The translations under genes and the position numbers were made by a program. The notes beneath the pieces were generated by a model that saw only the letters and a program-made list of their open reading frames with translations, had not been told where the DNA came from and made no database searches. DNA of 64,000 nt from Enteractinococcus coprophilus (GTDB lineage Bacteria; Actinomycetota; Actinomycetes; Actinomycetales; Micrococcaceae), in contig NZ_VFOU01000003.1 in the NCBI RefSeq assembly GCF_006716305.1, forward strand, positions 558,001 to 622,000, written 5' to 3'. Positions 63,278 to 64,000 of this stretch are shown here, in pieces; the first letter of the stretch is position 1, and every line of letters starts with the position of its first letter.

Positions 63278-64000
63278 CTATGAGATTTCGGGCAGCACGG
63301 CTTGGGCGATCAAGAAGTAGATCACCAGGCCGGTGGCATCGACGAACGTGGTGATAAACGGGTTAGAAAACACGGCCGGATCGACTTTCACCAGTTTGGC
63401 AATCAGTGGCATGATGCCGCCGATGCTCGCGGCAACAGTGCAGACCGCCAGCAGGGTCAGGCCGATGACCAGGCCGACGTCGAAATCATAAAAGAACCCG
63501 GTAATGCCAAAACCCAGCATGCCCAGTGTGAGGCCCAATAAGAATCCGGTACGCACCTCTCGGGTGAGGACACGGAAAATATCACGCGGTTGCAGGTGAT
63601 CCAGTGCAATGGCACGCGTGACCGTTGTGGCCGCCTGGTTGCCGGTGTTACCACCGGTACCAATCAGCAGCGGTACAAAGAGTGCCAGCACCGTGACCTG
63701 TGCCAGCGCATCCTCGAAGATCTCCAGCACCTGCACGGTCAACGTGGCACCGACAGCTAAGACCAGCAACCAGACGATCCGGCTGCGGAATAACCGCATG
63801 ACCGGCGTGGCCAAATACGGGCGGCGGATCGGTTCGACACCACCCTGCCGCGAGACATCTTCGCTTTCTTCGTATTCTAGAATCCGCACGGCGTCATCCA
63901 GGGTGAAAATCCCAACCAGACGATGTTCGTGATCCACAATCGATACCGCAAAAGCGCCACGTCTGGCAGTGCGTCGGGCGACTTCTTCGGCGTCCTCGGT
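63278..64000 (-). CDS. mgtE: Magnesium transporter MgtE, 3' part (5' end outside window)
   Basis: The frame is open to the window edge. It begins within a CBS domain (AFAVSIVDHEHRLVGIFTLDDAVRILE), then has a linker and the five-helix pore domain, including LLIGTGGNTGNQAATTVTRA, PLIAKLVKVDPAVFSNPFIT and DATGLVIYFLIAQ. MgtE forms a dimeric Mg2+ channel gated by cytoplasmic Mg2+ on the CBS domains. The stop is at 63278. Nothing else can be supported between it and 63094. Confidence 0.92.
   Translation of the reverse strand, partial: TEDAEEVARRTARRGAFAVSIVDHEHRLVGIFTLDDAVRILEYEESEDVSRQGGVEPIRRPYLATPVMRLFRSRIVWLLVLAVGATLTVQVLEIFEDALAQVTVLALFVPLLIGTGGNTGNQAATTVTRAIALDHLQPRDIFRVLTREVRTGFLLGLTLGMLGFGITGFFYDFDVGLVIGLTLLAVCTVAASIGGIMPLIAKLVKVDPAVFSNPFITTFVDATGLVIYFLIAQAVLPEIS

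Overview
The window reads as a chromosomal segment of an actinomycete, probably Micrococcales, with moderate GC and patchy composition. Evidence: a LytR-CpsA-Psr ligase, GlxR/CRP-like sites, many GTG/TTG starts, a ykoFEDC thiamine-precursor operon under a TPP riboswitch, and an actinobacterial-style surface protein with an LVTTG sorting-like signal. The genus cannot be fixed from this sequence alone. No tRNA, rRNA or CRISPR array was found.

Region 1 (1-20.7 kb) is a surface-polysaccharide island of lower GC. It starts in a degraded IS30 transposase. It holds an asparagine-synthase-like protein, two paralogous ~835-residue double glycosyltransferases, two paralogous alpha/beta hydrolases (one frameshifted), a membrane-tethered coiled-coil methyltransferase, a tail-fibre-like protein coupled to a 40-residue coil peptide, a nucleotide-sugar dehydrogenase, a CgeB/GT2 fusion, an LCP ligase and a formyltransferase-like/propeller protein. 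Genes point both ways and several are decaying.

Region 2 (20.7-33.5 kb) begins with the stump of an alpha-hydroxy-acid oxidase gene. It then carries an N-carbamoylsarcosine amidase and a fused HyuA-HyuB hydantoinase, followed by an MFS transporter. The two enzymes make a plausible N-methylhydantoin/creatinine catabolic module and share a duplicated operator plus a CRP-like site. A PIN toxin pair, an SDR, and an RHH antitoxin with a dead ParE toxin follow.

Region 3 (33.5-53.5 kb) is mostly housekeeping and transport: a degenerate PAP2 protein, a sodium:solute symporter with a 50-residue companion, ykoCDEF, a lipoprotein, a DUF262/HNH defence-type nuclease, a uronate-dehydrogenase-like SDR, a FUSC protein, and an operon-like set of SMP-30 lactonase, atypical G6PD and sugar MFS.

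Region 4 (53.3-64 kb) has a GDPD, then a low-GC RelA/SpoT cassette bounded by copies of the 3' end of the next gene (a quinone-reductase-like enzyme). After that come a fumarylacetoacetase-family hydrolase with acetoacetyl-CoA synthetase, a zone of three repeated RNA-like elements with pseudogenes, an OFA-type MFS with a 51-residue partner, and the 3' part of mgtE.
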